64,000 bases of DNA from Sphingobium sp. B2D3C (GCF_025961835.1 NZ_JAOQOK010000001.1:3380001-3444000), one strand, 5' to 3'; shown: positions 52,089 through 61,255, counted from the first letter of the stretch. A program made the numbers and translations. Notes: generated by a model from the sequence alone, not told the origin.

Positions 52089-52637
52089 ATGCCGACCATC
52101 TTCAGCCATGCCGCCATATCCCTATTCACCGGCGGTGCGCTGGGCCGGCGCCGGATTGCGCCAGCCCTTGCGATCATCGGGGGTGCGCTCGCTGCCCTGC
52201 CGGACCTCGATGTGATCGGCTTTCCCCTCGGCATCGGCTATGCCAGCAAATGGGGGCATCGAGGCTTTACCCATTCGCTGGCGTTTGCATTCGGCGTGGT
52301 CGGCCTGATCGCGCTGGTCTGGCCGCGCGCGCGACGTCCAGCGGCCTTTGCCTTTCTGTTCGCCTGCGCAGTGTCCCATCCTCTGCTCGATATGCTGACC
52401 GACGGAGGGCAGGGCGTGATGCTGTTATGGCCGTTCGACCATCAGCGGCTGTTCCTCGACTGGCAGCCGATCCGCGTCTCTCCGATCGGCGCGCGCTTTT
52501 TTTCGGCACGCGGGCTGGAGACGGTCTACTCCGAACTGCTGCTGATCTGGCTGCCCGGACTGGCGATGATGACCGCCGCGTGGCTTTGGCGCCGCTGGCG
52601 CCGCCTCAAAGCAAAGTCGTCCCACAAGCGCCCATAA
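52089..52637 (+). CDS. YdjM/DUF457 family membrane-bound metal-dependent hydrolase
   Basis: This 182-residue protein begins MPTIFSHAAISLFTGGALG and contains ALPDLDVIGF, HRGFTHSLAFAF and SHPLLDMLTDGGQGVMLLWPF. These His/Asp-rich motifs embedded in several membrane helices are the DUF457 signature. The enzymes are thought to be membrane metal hydrolases in lipid or envelope metabolism. It stands 51 bp after the small exported protein. Confidence 0.88.
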   Translation: MPTIFSHAAISLFTGGALGRRRIAPALAIIGGALAALPDLDVIGFPLGIGYASKWGHRGFTHSLAFAFGVVGLIALVWPRARRPAAFAFLFACAVSHPLLDMLTDGGQGVMLLWPFDHQRLFLDWQPIRVSPIGARFFSARGLETVYSELLLIWLPGLAMMTAAWLWRRWRRLKAKSSHKRP

Positions 52638-52642
52638 AGAAA

Positions 52643-52671
52643 GGCCCGCGCCGATGGCTCGGGCGGGCCTG
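52643..52671. terminator. Bidirectional terminator between the DUF457 and sciP genes
   Basis: AGGCCCGC (52643-52650) pairs with GCGGGCCT (52664-52671), and inside CCGA pairs with TCGG. T-rich tracts flank it on both strands (GTTTCTTTG on plus, CTTTCTTTATG on minus), so it can serve both convergent genes. Confidence 0.75.
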
Positions 52672-52707
52672 TTTCTTTGGGAAGCGCGGAAGAGAGCCCG
52701 CGCTGCC

Positions 52708-53007
52708 TCAGAAGCGCTGTTGGCGCTCGTAAAGCGACTTGTAATGCTGGATCCGCGTGACCCGCAGCCCCGGCATGCCGGACCGGTCCACCGCGCGCTG
52801 CCAGCTGGCGAATTCCTCGAGCGTCAGATCGTAACGCGCACAGGCTTCGTCCACTGTCAGCAGGCCGCCATTGACGGCCGCCACGACTTCCGCCTTGCGC
52901 CGAACGACCCAACGCGTGGTCGATGGCGGCGGCAGCGAGTCAAGCGTCAGCGGCTCACCGAGAGGGCCGACGACTTGAGCAGGGCGAATCTTCTGGTTCT
53001 CGATCAT
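52708..53007 (-). CDS. sciP: SciP/DUF1153 CtrA inhibitory protein
   Basis: This 99-residue protein contains PAQVVGPLGEPLTLDSLPPPSTTRWVVRRKAEVVAAVNGGLL, TVDEACARYDLTLEEFASWQRAVDRSGMPGLRVTRIQ, which is the SciP helix-turn-helix protein of Caulobacter (93 residues). SciP blocks CtrA-dependent transcription early in the cell cycle. The ATG at 53007 follows GAGGAAAGA; a longer start at 53082 is unneeded. No CtrA box (TTAA-N7-TTAA) is evident in the upstream 100 bp. Confidence 0.93.
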   Translation of the reverse strand: MIENQKIRPAQVVGPLGEPLTLDSLPPPSTTRWVVRRKAEVVAAVNGGLLTVDEACARYDLTLEEFASWQRAVDRSGMPGLRVTRIQHYKSLYERQQRF

Positions 53008-53087
53008 TCTTTCCTCATTCACCGACGGGGATCGGTCTGACACGGTCTTCTTGCTCATGATGTTGACCCCAAAGCTTTTCACTCCGG

Positions 53088-53408
53088 CTAACCGCCAGAG
53101 TGAACGGCGCCTTCACCATTGGTCCCCACCGCCATGAATGCCGCCACGGATGCATTGAACGATCCCGCCGCGCGTCTCAGCGTTGCGGGGCTCGGTGTGT
53201 TCGATGCAAAGATCAGGCTCAGCCGTGACGGCTCATCCGCAAGCACGACCGGAAGATCGGCTTCACGAATGGCCCGGGCCGTCGGTGTCGTATCCTGGCG
53301 CGCGGCGTGAACCGTGAGCAGCAGGCGCAGATCCGGAATCCGGGGGCTGCGTCCACTTGCCAGGGCGACAGGCAAGGCCTGATCATCGAGGTTGGCACTT
53401 ATGTCCAT
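53088..53408 (-). CDS. Hypothetical protein upstream of sciP
   Basis: This open frame of 106 residues reads with strong third-position GC and no rare-codon clusters, so it seems coding. There is no signal peptide or membrane helix. The sequence (DQALPVALASGRSPRIPDLRLLLTVHAAR) is not recognised. The ATG at 53408 has a weak GGG-rich site upstream. It is divergent from mnmA. Chance reading frame remains possible. Confidence 0.5.
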   Translation of the reverse strand: MDISANLDDQALPVALASGRSPRIPDLRLLLTVHAARQDTTPTARAIREADLPVVLADEPSRLSLIFASNTPSPATLRRAAGSFNASVAAFMAVGTNGEGAVHSGG

Positions 53409-53569
53409 GGCCACCCTGCTAGCAGCCAAAAGATAAGCGCTCGTAAAGGCCGTGGTGACAGGTTGTTAGGTGAGATTACCGGTGCATAGACCGCGACGGA
53501 CGGTCTTTACTCGCTGGTCACCGGTTGCGGGTGCTGGTCGCTTCGCCCCAATGCGCTTATATGGTGCCA

Positions 53570-54676
53570 ATGGACGGACTTTTTCAGCTTCCAACGCCTC
53601 TGCAGGGCAAGCGCATCGTCGTTGCCATGTCCGGCGGCGTGGATTCCAGCGTCGTCGCGGCGCTGGCCGCACGCTCGGGCGCGGAAACGATCGGCATCAC
53701 GCTGCAGCTATACGATCATGGCGCCGCCGTGGGGCGGACGGGAAGCTGCTGCGCCGGGCAGGATATTCGCGATGCGCGGGCGGTCGCGGACAAGCTCGGC
53801 ATCGCGCATTATGTCTTCGATTATGAAAGCCGCTTCCGCGAAAGCGTGATGGACCGCTTCGCTGATGAGTATCTGGCCGGCCGCACGCCGATTCCGTGTG
53901 TCCGCTGCAATATGGGCGTCAAGTTCACCGACCTGTTCGCGCTGGCCCGCGATCTGGGTGCTGATTGCCTGGCCACCGGCCATTATGTCCGGCGCGTTGA
54001 AGGCCCGGCCGGGGCTGAGTTGCATCGCGCTGTCGATCCGGCGCGGGACCAGAGCTATTTTCTGTTCGCCACGACGCAGGATCAGCTCGATTATCTGCGC
54101 TTTCCCCTCGGCGGCATGGAAAAGCCGGTCGTCCGGCAGATCGCGGCAGAACTGGGGCTGGGCGTCGCGCTCAAGCCGGACAGTCAGGACATCTGCTTCG
54201 TGCCGGATGGCGACTATGCCGGCGTGGTGCGGAAAATCCGGCCCGAAGCCGATGATGCGGGGGAGATCGTCCATATCGATGGCCGCGTGCTGGGGCCGCA
54301 CAAGGGCCTGATCCATTATACAGTCGGCCAGCGGCGTGGGCTGGAGATCGGCGGCCTCGCAGAACCGCTCTATGTCGTGCGGCTTGATGCAGCGCAGCGC
54401 CGGGTGATCGTCGGGCCGAAGGCGGCACTGGCCGTGCGCGCCGCGCGCCTTGACGAGATCAACTGGCTCGGCGGGACGTTCCGTGGAAGCTTGAGCGCCA
54501 AGGTGCGGTCCATGGCCCGTCCCGTTCCCGCCCGCCTGGATGGCGACCGGCTGATCTTCGAGAGCGAAGAATTTGGCGTGGCGCCGGGTCAGGCGGCAGT
54601 GCTCTACGATGGCGACCGAGTGCTCGGTGGCGGCTGGATCGCGGAAACGGAAGGCGCGGAGATGGCCATCGCATAA
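53570..54676 (+). CDS. mnmA: tRNA 2-thiouridylase MnmA
   Basis: This 368-residue protein has the PP-loop [14 protein letters not shown] (about 21-34), catalytic Cys pairs in PIPCVRCN and [13 protein letters not shown], and the C-terminal beta-barrel domain with [17 protein letters not shown]. It thiolates U34 of tRNA-Lys, -Glu and -Gln. The ATG at 53570 is favoured by family length; 53561 is also possible. Confidence 0.96.
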   Translation: MDGLFQLPTPLQGKRIVVAMSGGVDSSVVAALAARSGAETIGITLQLYDHGAAVGRTGSCCAGQDIRDARAVADKLGIAHYVFDYESRFRESVMDRFADEYLAGRTPIPCVRCNMGVKFTDLFALARDLGADCLATGHYVRRVEGPAGAELHRAVDPARDQSYFLFATTQDQLDYLRFPLGGMEKPVVRQIAAELGLGVALKPDSQDICFVPDGDYAGVVRKIRPEADDAGEIVHIDGRVLGPHKGLIHYTVGQRRGLEIGGLAEPLYVVRLDAAQRRVIVGPKAALAVRAARLDEINWLGGTFRGSLSAKVRSMARPVPARLDGDRLIFESEEFGVAPGQAAVLYDGDRVLGGGWIAETEGAEMAIA

Positions 54677-54691
54677 GGGCCGCGAGCCCTA

Positions 54692-55556
54692 CCGTGAAAC
54701 AAAACGTCAACTCCCATGGCTTAGAGGTGAGTGGCGGCTTGCGGAGTGCGTCCATGGCAATTTTGAAGAGGATCAAGGGTCGGGCGAATCGGATCGCAAG
54801 GAACCTTTCGGGTCGGTTGGTGGATGTTTTCCACGATCGGGCGATCGATCCCAAAATCGCCCGCTTTCGGGCTTCCGAGCACTTCCAGTCCATGCCGAGC
54901 CTGCGGGTTCTCGTGGTCGGCGTTCAATCGAACCGCTCGCCGCAATCGCTCGGCGAAATCTATGGCCGGATGCAGAGCGAGCGCCACCGCATCACCTTTG
55001 ACAGCAAGGGCGTCGATAATCTCGGCAAGCTGGACAACACCAACGTCCTCCTCGCGCGGCATGATCTCAACGCGTTCGACTGGGTGGTGATGACCGATGA
55101 CGATATCGAACTGCCCGACCAGTTCATGGACACCTTCCTGGCGCTCGCCGAATATGCCGAGCTGAAGATCTGCGGTCCCGCGCAGCGCGGCTATTCTTAT
55201 TGGAGCCGCGAGATCATGCGCCGTCGCAAGGGCGCGCTGGTGCGCGAGACGAACTTTGCGGAGGTCGGCCCGCTGGTCGCCTTCCGCCGCGAGGTGTTCG
55301 ACATCGTCTTTCCCTTCCCCTCGCTGAAATACGGTTGGGGCGTCAACACCGTCTGGCCGGTGCTTGCGGAGAAGGAAGGCTGGAAGACCGGGGTCGTCGA
55401 CGGCACGGCGCTCCGGCACACCAAACCCATCGGCGCGACCTATGATTTCCGCGAGGCGGCGCGCGAAGCGGAAGAGTATATGAACCGCTTCGGCATCGTC
55501 ACCGGCGTGCATGTGCTGCATACCTACCGGACATTTTACGAGGCGGGCTGACGATC
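54692..55556. repeat. Tandem duplication, unit 1
   Basis: This segment is repeated at an offset of 876 bp at 55568-56432 and covers the whole gene plus about 60 bp upstream. AAAACGTCAACTCCCATG occurs at 54701 and 55577. Confidence 0.95.
54754..55551 (+). CDS. Glycosyltransferase-like protein, copy 1
   Basis: This 265-residue protein has a basic N-terminus, then LRVLVVGVQSNRSPQSLGEIY, a DxD-like motif in WVVMTDDDIELPDQF and RETNFAEVGPLVAFRREVFDIVFPFPSLKYGWGVNTVWPVLAEKEGWKTGVVDGTALRHTKP. These suggest a GT-A nucleotide-sugar transferase fold, similar in style to DUF707 proteins. No signal peptide is seen. It is 92% identical to the next gene. The start is the ATG at 54754; the open frame extends upstream to 54694. 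Donor and acceptor are unknown. Confidence 0.8.
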   Translation: MAILKRIKGRANRIARNLSGRLVDVFHDRAIDPKIARFRASEHFQSMPSLRVLVVGVQSNRSPQSLGEIYGRMQSERHRITFDSKGVDNLGKLDNTNVLLARHDLNAFDWVVMTDDDIELPDQFMDTFLALAEYAELKICGPAQRGYSYWSREIMRRRKGALVRETNFAEVGPLVAFRREVFDIVFPFPSLKYGWGVNTVWPVLAEKEGWKTGVVDGTALRHTKPIGATYDFREAAREAEEYMNRFGIVTGVHVLHTYRTFYEAG

Positions 55557-55567
55557 CTGTGCGCTTT

Positions 55568-56432
55568 GCCGTGAATAAAACGTCAACTCCCATGTCGTAG
55601 GGCGAGTGACGGTTTGCGGGAGTGCGTTCATGGCAATTTTGAAAAGGATCAAGGGTCGGGCGAGTCGAACCGCGAGGAATCTCTCAGGCCGGGTGGTGGA
55701 CGTTTTCCACGATCGCGCCATCGATCCCAAAATTGCCCGCTTTCGGGCTTCCCAGCACTTCCAGTCCATGCCGAGCTTGCGGGTTCTCGTGGTTGGCGTT
55801 CAATCGAACCGCTCGCCGCAATCGCTGGGCGAAATCTATGCTCGGATGCAGAGCGAGCGACACCGCATCACCTTTGCCAGCAAGGGCGTCGATAATCTCG
55901 GCAAGCTGGACAACACCAACGTCCTCCTGGCGCGGCATGACCTTAGCGAATTCGACTGGGTGGTAATGACCGACGACGATGTCGAACTGCCCGACCAGTT
56001 CATGGACACTTTCCTTGCGCTCGCCGAATATGCCGAGCTGAAGATCTGCGGCCCCGCGCAGCGCGCCTACTCTTATTGGGGGTGGGACATCATGCGGCGG
56101 CGCAAGGGCGTGTTGGTGCGTGAGACGAACTTTACGGAGGTCGGCCCTTTGGTCGCCTTTCGCCGCGAAGTGTTCGACATCGTCTTTCCCTTCCCCTCGC
56201 TGAAATATGGCTGGGGGTTGGACCCGGTGTGGCCGGTGCTCGCGGAGAAAGAAGGCTGGAAGACGGGCGTCGTCGACGGAACGGCGCTCCGACACACCAA
56301 GCCCATCGGCGCGACCTATGATTTCCGCGAGGCGGCGCGCGAGGCGGAAGAGTATATGAACCGCTTCGGCATCGTTACCGGCGTGCATGAGCTGCATACC
56401 TACCGGACATTTTGCGAGGCCGACTGACGATC
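55568..56432. repeat. Tandem duplication, unit 2
   Basis: This is the second copy of the 876-bp-offset unit described at 54692. Homology ends a few bases past the stop codon (TGACGATC shared, then divergent). Confidence 0.95.
55630..56427 (+). CDS. Glycosyltransferase-like protein, copy 2
   Basis: This 265-residue paralogue differs from copy 1 at about 21 positions. The DxD motif (WVVMTDDDVELP) is kept. Changes cluster at residues 147-153 (RAYSYWGWD for RGYSYWSRE) and 197-199 (LDP for VNT), near the likely acceptor pocket, which might alter specificity. The start codon lies at the same offset as in copy 1 with a similar leader. Confidence 0.8.
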   Translation: MAILKRIKGRASRTARNLSGRVVDVFHDRAIDPKIARFRASQHFQSMPSLRVLVVGVQSNRSPQSLGEIYARMQSERHRITFASKGVDNLGKLDNTNVLLARHDLSEFDWVVMTDDDVELPDQFMDTFLALAEYAELKICGPAQRAYSYWGWDIMRRRKGVLVRETNFTEVGPLVAFRREVFDIVFPFPSLKYGWGLDPVWPVLAEKEGWKTGVVDGTALRHTKPIGATYDFREAAREAEEYMNRFGIVTGVHELHTYRTFCEAD

Positions 56433-56454
56433 TAGCGGGCCCGTCCCTCGCCGG

Positions 56455-57756
56455 CTAGTTAATCACCGGGATGAGGTCGTCCTCATTGGAGGCGGGCGTG
56501 TCGGCCACTTCACCGATTCGCAGCATGGCGAAGATGATGCAGCTCAGCACCGTCATCGCGATCAGGATGACCATCAGCCAGGCAAGGCCGCTCGCGCCAT
56601 AGATCCACGCATAAAGGCTGGCGCCCAGCGCGACCGGCAGGTTGGACAGCGAATTATAGATCGTGAACTGGGTGGCGCCGACCCGCTTGTCGGACAGGCG
56701 CATCCGCAGCGGGTTGGAGCTGATCGACGTCAGAATGTCCGTCGCCTCGCGCCCGATGGAGAGCAGCACGAAGACGGTGCCGATCATCGCGACCTCCGGC
56801 GAGACCAGGAAGACCAGCGACATGACCGCATAGCCGGCATAGGTGATGACCGTGGCGCGGCGCGGGCCGATCTTCCCGACGAGGAGGGAGCCGACGCCCA
56901 TGCAGGAGATGGACACCAGCAGGCCGACCGTGGCGACCATCCCCGAATAGCTGCTGGTGCTGAAATTCGCCTGTGTCGTCGCGAAGACCGGCCAGAAGGC
57001 GGTGAACGCCCCGCCCACCGCGCGGCCGAGCACGCTGGCGGCGAGCAGCACCAGACTGTCGCGCTTGATCATCGAGCGGAAGGTGATGGCGAGGATGCGC
57101 AGCCAAGGCAGGCCGTGGGCGCTCAGCGCTTCGGCCGAGGCCCGGCCTTTTGTCCAAGGCAGCAGCTTCTCGCCCGGCCGCTCGCGCAGCACAAGAGCGA
57201 GCAGCAGGAAGCCGGCATTGAAGGGAAGGAAGGCGGCAAAGGCGATCGCCGCGCTATAATGCTGGAGCAGATAGCCCCCCATCGCGCCACCAATGGCCAT
57301 GCCCAGCGCCTGCCCGCCGAACATGAAGGCGCTGGCCGTTCCCTGCTCTTCATCCGGGAGGATATCGACCGCGAGGCCATCGACCGCCACGTCCTGAATG
57401 GCGCCGCCGGAGAAGATCAGCACGCCGAGCACGGTGATGAGGCCGAGATCCTGCGGCTCCGGCGCAGCAATCGCGGCGACGGTGAGGCCGATCAGAATGA
57501 CGGCCTGCGACCCGATCAGCCAGGCGCGCCGCCGCCCCATCGGCAGATAGGCATAACGATCCATGAGCGCCGCACCGATGAACTTGAAGCTCCACGGCAG
57601 ATAGGCGGTCGCCACCAGCGAGGCGATGGCGGCAGGCGGCATCTGGTTGGAGGCAAGCCAGGCTGCCACCGCGGTCAGGAAAAGCCCGAGCGGAAGCCCC
57701 TGCGCCACATAGAAGGTCATCATGCTGCCGATGCGCAGCCGCTTGCTCTCGCTCAA
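56455..57756 (-). CDS. MFS transporter, AmpG-like
   Basis: This 433-residue protein has 12 membrane helices. MTFYVAQGLPLGLFLTAVAAWLASNQMPPAAIASLVATAYLPWSFKFIGAALMDRYAYLPMGRRRAWLIGSQ is the AmpG/acetyl-CoA transporter-like signature. AmpG imports anhydromuropeptides in peptidoglycan recycling, and several related proteins have other substrates. It is convergent with the glycosyltransferase pair. The role is tentative. Confidence 0.85.
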   Translation of the reverse strand: MSESKRLRIGSMMTFYVAQGLPLGLFLTAVAAWLASNQMPPAAIASLVATAYLPWSFKFIGAALMDRYAYLPMGRRRAWLIGSQAVILIGLTVAAIAAPEPQDLGLITVLGVLIFSGGAIQDVAVDGLAVDILPDEEQGTASAFMFGGQALGMAIGGAMGGYLLQHYSAAIAFAAFLPFNAGFLLLALVLRERPGEKLLPWTKGRASAEALSAHGLPWLRILAITFRSMIKRDSLVLLAASVLGRAVGGAFTAFWPVFATTQANFSTSSYSGMVATVGLLVSISCMGVGSLLVGKIGPRRATVITYAGYAVMSLVFLVSPEVAMIGTVFVLLSIGREATDILTSISSNPLRMRLSDKRVGATQFTIYNSLSNLPVALGASLYAWIYGASGLAWLMVILIAMTVLSCIIFAMLRIGEVADTPASNEDDLIPVIN

Positions 57757-57868
57757 TATCAGGCTGATGACGCGTCCCCTGCGGCTTGATTGTCCGGCCG
57801 CTCAGGATGCTAGAGACTCATCGGCAAAGTGCAATGGCCTGGCTGACGACCCTGCCGGGAGGGCGCGG

Positions 57869-58234
57869 TCAGCGCGTGGGGCGCGACATGACCTGCGCAT
57901 TGCCGTCCGGCTGGACCATGATGAGATGAGCATCGCCCTGATCGCACTGGGCGCGCCAGGTGGGCACGCCGCCTTCCGGCTCAAGCCGCTCGACCTTCGT
58001 GACGTCGCGGCAGGAAATATCGGCATCGCGAATGGCGCGCAGGAAGACCGCCTGCTGCTGCGTTTCGGAGAGATTTTCGATGGCCGCGACATGGTCGATC
58101 GCGTTGGCGGCGTTGTCCATCGCATTGCTGGCCAGCGCGGCATTGTTGGCTGCGCTTGCGCTATTCTCTTGGCTGGCGCCGCCGCCACAGGCAGCGAGCG
58201 AGAGCGTGGCCAGGCCGATCAGGAAAACACGCAT
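57869..58234 (-). CDS. Small lipoprotein
   Basis: This 121-residue protein starts MRVFLIGLATLSLAACGGG, with lipobox LAAC and Cys16. An Asn/Ala-rich linker (about 20-45) precedes a 75-residue folded part with two cysteines (DISCRDVTKVE; WRAQCDQGD) that may form a disulfide. It is anchored at the outer or inner membrane. I do not recognise a family. Confidence 0.85.
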   Translation of the reverse strand: MRVFLIGLATLSLAACGGGASQENSASAANNAALASNAMDNAANAIDHVAAIENLSETQQQAVFLRAIRDADISCRDVTKVERLEPEGGVPTWRAQCDQGDAHLIMVQPDGNAQVMSRPTR

Positions 58235-58323
58235 GGGTCTATCTCCGGGGCGTTCTTGCTGGGGCGGGCATGATAGGCCGGCGCGGCCGCGATTGCGACC
58301 TTTATCGCCGGCTTATGCCGCGC

Positions 58324-59262
58324 TCAGCGCGCGAAGAGCGCCTTGAGCCACTTGTCGAGCACCGGCGTGGCGGGATAATCCGGGTCGCCCAGCCGGCGAT
58401 TGATTTCCATGTGGCCCTGCAGGCCTTTGCCCTCGAACCGGTCGACCTGCACCGGCGTTCCGGCCTTTCGCAGAGCCTCGGCCAGCGCGCGGGCCTGCGC
58501 GGTGCCATCCTCGCGGTCGACATGGAAGATGAGGAAGGCCGGCGCATTGGGCGCAGCGGCGTGCAGCGTCGGAGATAGAGCCCGCTGCCGGGCCGGATCG
58601 TTGCCGAAGGCCTCTGTGTAGGTCTTGCCCATGATGCGCGGCCCGGACTTCATTTGGGCCGGCACGTCATATGCGGCGCCATCCAGCGCCACGATGCCGG
58701 CGGCGGCATCTGGTGCCAGACCGGCCTCGCGCAGATAGCGCGGGTCCGTGCCCACCAATGCGACGAGATGCGCGCCCGCGCTATGCCCCATCAGCACGAT
58801 CCGCCGGGGGTCGATGTTCAGCTTGTCCGCGTTGGCGATGACATAGGCGAGTGCGCTGGCCACATCCGCCGCTTGCTGCTCGACCGTCGCCTGCGGCACC
58901 AGCCGGTAGTCGATGGAGGCGAGCGCATAGCCCTGCGCCGTCAGATGCGCGACCTTGCGCTGGCCCGTGGCATTGGTTTTGTTGCCATGCTGCCATCCGC
59001 CGCCATGCACGAAGATGACGAGTGGCACCGGCGCGGACGTCTGCCCAACAGCGGGCCAGAAGGCGAGGGTCTGCGCCGGATCGCGCCCATAGGCCATCTC
59101 GCGCCCGTCCACCGTCTTGTCGGCTGCGATATCCTGCTGCATCCGCCCGGCCATGCGCTCGCGGATGCGGTCGCGCAGGCTTGCATCGGCGGGCAGGCTG
59201 GTGACGCCGACCGTGGCCACGATTGCGGCGATGAGCGTGACGCGAGGTAAATGGAAGCGAAT
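58324..59262 (-). CDS. Exported alpha/beta hydrolase (BD-FAE-like)
   Basis: This 312-residue protein has a signal peptide (LIAAIVATVGVTSLPADA). The oxyanion motif is IFVHGGGWQHGNK and the nucleophile motif VLMGHSAGAHLVAL; the acidic residue is probably in FHVDREDG and the His in GLQGHMEINRRLG. It belongs to the BD-FAE or kynurenine formamidase-like group of esterases. It is divergent from purA. Confidence 0.88.
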   Translation of the reverse strand: MRFHLPRVTLIAAIVATVGVTSLPADASLRDRIRERMAGRMQQDIAADKTVDGREMAYGRDPAQTLAFWPAVGQTSAPVPLVIFVHGGGWQHGNKTNATGQRKVAHLTAQGYALASIDYRLVPQATVEQQAADVASALAYVIANADKLNIDPRRIVLMGHSAGAHLVALVGTDPRYLREAGLAPDAAAGIVALDGAAYDVPAQMKSGPRIMGKTYTEAFGNDPARQRALSPTLHAAAPNAPAFLIFHVDREDGTAQARALAEALRKAGTPVQVDRFEGKGLQGHMEINRRLGDPDYPATPVLDKWLKALFAR

Positions 59263-59461
59263 CATGAGCCTGACTTTCAAAAATGCCAGGCCTTTTGATC
59301 GGGAACTTTGCCTTACAATGCGATGAACGGATGTTCGCTATGGGTGAATTGCCCGATCTCCTGCCATGCCTGCTCGCCGCACCTGCCTTGACGGGAGGTC
59401 CGTCGAGCGGCTAACGGGCGCCCCGGACCGGGTGCGATGGCGCGCCCGCTTTGATCCAGTC

Positions 59462-59491
59462 CGACCACCGAGTCCTGTCGAAGGGTGGTCG
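59462..59491. repeat. Sphingomonad palindromic repeat variant in the purA leader
   Basis: CGACCACC (59462-59469) pairs with GGTGGTCG (59484-59491) around GAGTCCTGTCGAAG. The loop contains the GTCGAAGG core of the repeats at 60871 and 61201. It lies 31 bp before the purA start. Confidence 0.65.
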
Positions 59492-59522
59492 CGATCCGCC
59501 CGGCAGGCGGAGACGTGTATCC

Positions 59523-60812
59523 ATGGCAAATGTAACCGTGATCGGCGCCCAATGGGGCGATGAAGGCAAAGGCAAGATTGTCGATTGGCTGGCCAGCCGC
59601 GCCGATTGCGTCGTGCGCTTCCAGGGCGGTCACAATGCCGGGCACACGCTCGTCGTCGGCGAGCAGGTCTACAAGATCAGTCTCGTGCCCTCCGGCATCG
59701 TCACTGGCACGCTCTCCATCATCGGCAATGGCGTGGTGCTCGATCCCTGGGCGCTCAAGGCCGAGATCGAGAAGCTGCAGGGACAGGGCGTGCATGTGAC
59801 GCGCGACAATTTCGCCGTCGCCGACAATTGCCCGCTCATCCTGCCGATCCACCGTGATCTCGATGGCCTGCGCGAGACGGCCGCCGGCAAGGGCAAGATC
59901 GGCACCACGGGCCGTGGCATCGGCCCGGCTTATGAAGACAAGGTCGGCCGCCGTGCGATCCGGGTCTGCGATCTCGCTCATCTTGATTCGCTGGAGCCGC
60001 AGCTCGATCGGCTCTGCGCCCATCATGATGCGCTGCGCGCCGGCTTTGGCGAGCCGCCCATCGATCGGGCCAAGCTGATCGCCGATCTGCGCGAGATCGC
60101 GCCGTTCGTGCTGCAGTTCGCCGAGCCGGTGTGGAAGCGCCTGCGCGATGTGCGCAAGGGCGGCAAGCGCATCCTGTTCGAGGGCGCGCAAGGCGTTCTG
60201 CTCGACGTGGACCACGGCACCTACCCGTTCGTCACCAGCTCCAACACGGTGAGCGGTACGGTCGCCTCGGGCTCCGGCATGGGGCCGAACGCGGCGGGCT
60301 TCGTGCTGGGGATCGTGAAGGCCTACACTACCCGCGTCGGTTCCGGCCCGTTCCCCACCGAGCTGGAGGACGAAACCGGCGAACGCCTCGGCCAGCGCGG
60401 CCATGAATTTGGCACCGTCACGGCCCGCAAGCGCCGCTGCGGCTGGTTCGACGCGGTGCTGGTCCGCCAGACCTGCGCGCTTTCGGGCGTCACGGGCATT
60501 GCCCTCACCAAGATCGACGTGCTCGACGGGTTCGAGACGATCAAGATCTGCACCGGCTACAGGCTGAATGGCGAAATCATCGATTATTTGCCTGCGCACG
60601 CGGCCGATCAGGCCGCAGTCGAGCCGGTGTATGAGGAAATGGACGGCTGGGAAGGCACCACCGTCGGCGCGCGCTCCTGGGCGGACCTGCCTGCGCAGGC
60701 CATCAAATATATCCGCCGCATCGAAGAGCTGATCGAATGCCCGGTCGCCAGCGTCTCAACCTCGCCACAGCGTGAGGACACGATCCTGGTGCGCGATCCG
60801 TTCGAGGATTGA
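59523..60812 (+). CDS. purA: Adenylosuccinate synthetase
   Basis: This 429-residue protein begins [23 protein letters not shown], with the GTP-binding GDEGKGK motif and [12 protein letters not shown] next. [26 protein letters not shown]-like [22 protein letters not shown] and TKIDVLDG follow. It makes adenylosuccinate from IMP and aspartate using GTP. The ATG at 59523 gives the family length; GGAG lies upstream. It is monocistronic. Confidence 0.97.
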   Translation: MANVTVIGAQWGDEGKGKIVDWLASRADCVVRFQGGHNAGHTLVVGEQVYKISLVPSGIVTGTLSIIGNGVVLDPWALKAEIEKLQGQGVHVTRDNFAVADNCPLILPIHRDLDGLRETAAGKGKIGTTGRGIGPAYEDKVGRRAIRVCDLAHLDSLEPQLDRLCAHHDALRAGFGEPPIDRAKLIADLREIAPFVLQFAEPVWKRLRDVRKGGKRILFEGAQGVLLDVDHGTYPFVTSSNTVSGTVASGSGMGPNAAGFVLGIVKAYTTRVGSGPFPTELEDETGERLGQRGHEFGTVTARKRRCGWFDAVLVRQTCALSGVTGIALTKIDVLDGFETIKICTGYRLNGEIIDYLPAHAADQAAVEPVYEEMDGWEGTTVGARSWADLPAQAIKYIRRIEELIECPVASVSTSPQREDTILVRDPFED

Positions 60813-60862
60813 AAATTAACCCGTTAGCGCGTGGGTAGAGGTTCCCAGTGGTTAGGGGGCCT

Positions 60863-61180
60863 CTACACATCCGTTCGCCCTGAGCTTGTCGAAGGGCTGT
60901 TCTTCCGGCCTTTGGCGAGGCGGGCGATTGTCTCCCAATCGCCACGAATGAGAGCCATCTTCTTCGTCCGAGACCAGCCCTTAAGTTTACGTTCCATTTC
61001 CAGCGCCTCAATCCGGGTTGAGAACTGCTCAGACCAGACGAGCTTCAACGGTCGCCGGTCTCGGGTAAACCCAGCAATTTCGCCGGCCTGGTGCTGATTG
61101 ATGCGGTGCTCAATATCATCGGTATGGCCCACATAAAATGCGCCGCCATAACAATGCAGCATGTAAACCCAGAACGACAT
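60863..61180 (-). CDS. GIY-YIG nuclease-domain protein
   Basis: This 105-residue protein has the GIY-YIG motif as WVYMLHCYGGAFYVGHTDDIEHRINQH with the conserved Arg, and the Glu of RIEALEMERKLKGWSRTKK. It is the UPF0213 (YhbQ-like) stand-alone form. Its last residues (STSSGRTDV) are encoded by the 30-bp repeat at 60871-60900, so repeat and gene have fused. The other repeat copy lies just before the start codon. Role unknown; single-domain GIY-YIG proteins are DNA nicking enzymes. Confidence 0.88.
   Translation of the reverse strand: MSFWVYMLHCYGGAFYVGHTDDIEHRINQHQAGEIAGFTRDRRPLKLVWSEQFSTRIEALEMERKLKGWSRTKKMALIRGDWETIARLAKGRKNSPSTSSGRTDV
60871..60900 (+). repeat. 30-bp inverted repeat, left copy
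   Basis: The sequence starting CCGTTCGCCCTGAGCTTGTC matches 61201-61230 exactly in inverse orientation. It overlaps the 3' end of the GIY-YIG gene. Its core CTGAGCTTGTCGAAGGGC is a palindromic repeat known in sphingomonads. Confidence 0.95.
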
Positions 61181-61200
61181 AGCCTTATGATGAAGGAAGG

Positions 61201-61230
61201 ACAGCCCTTCGACAAGCTCAGGGCGAACGG
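61201..61230 (-). repeat. 30-bp inverted repeat, right copy
   Basis: This is the exact reverse complement of 60871-60900. It lies 21 bp upstream of the GIY-YIG start codon, so the pair brackets the gene. Confidence 0.95.
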
Positions 61231-61255
61231 TTATGCTGCCTGTTTATGCTAGCCC

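Noticed and set aside
60835..60866. GTAGAGG/CCTCTAC hairpin after purA
   Set aside because: It could end purA transcription but has no T-tract and overlaps the GIY-YIG stop; not enough to call.
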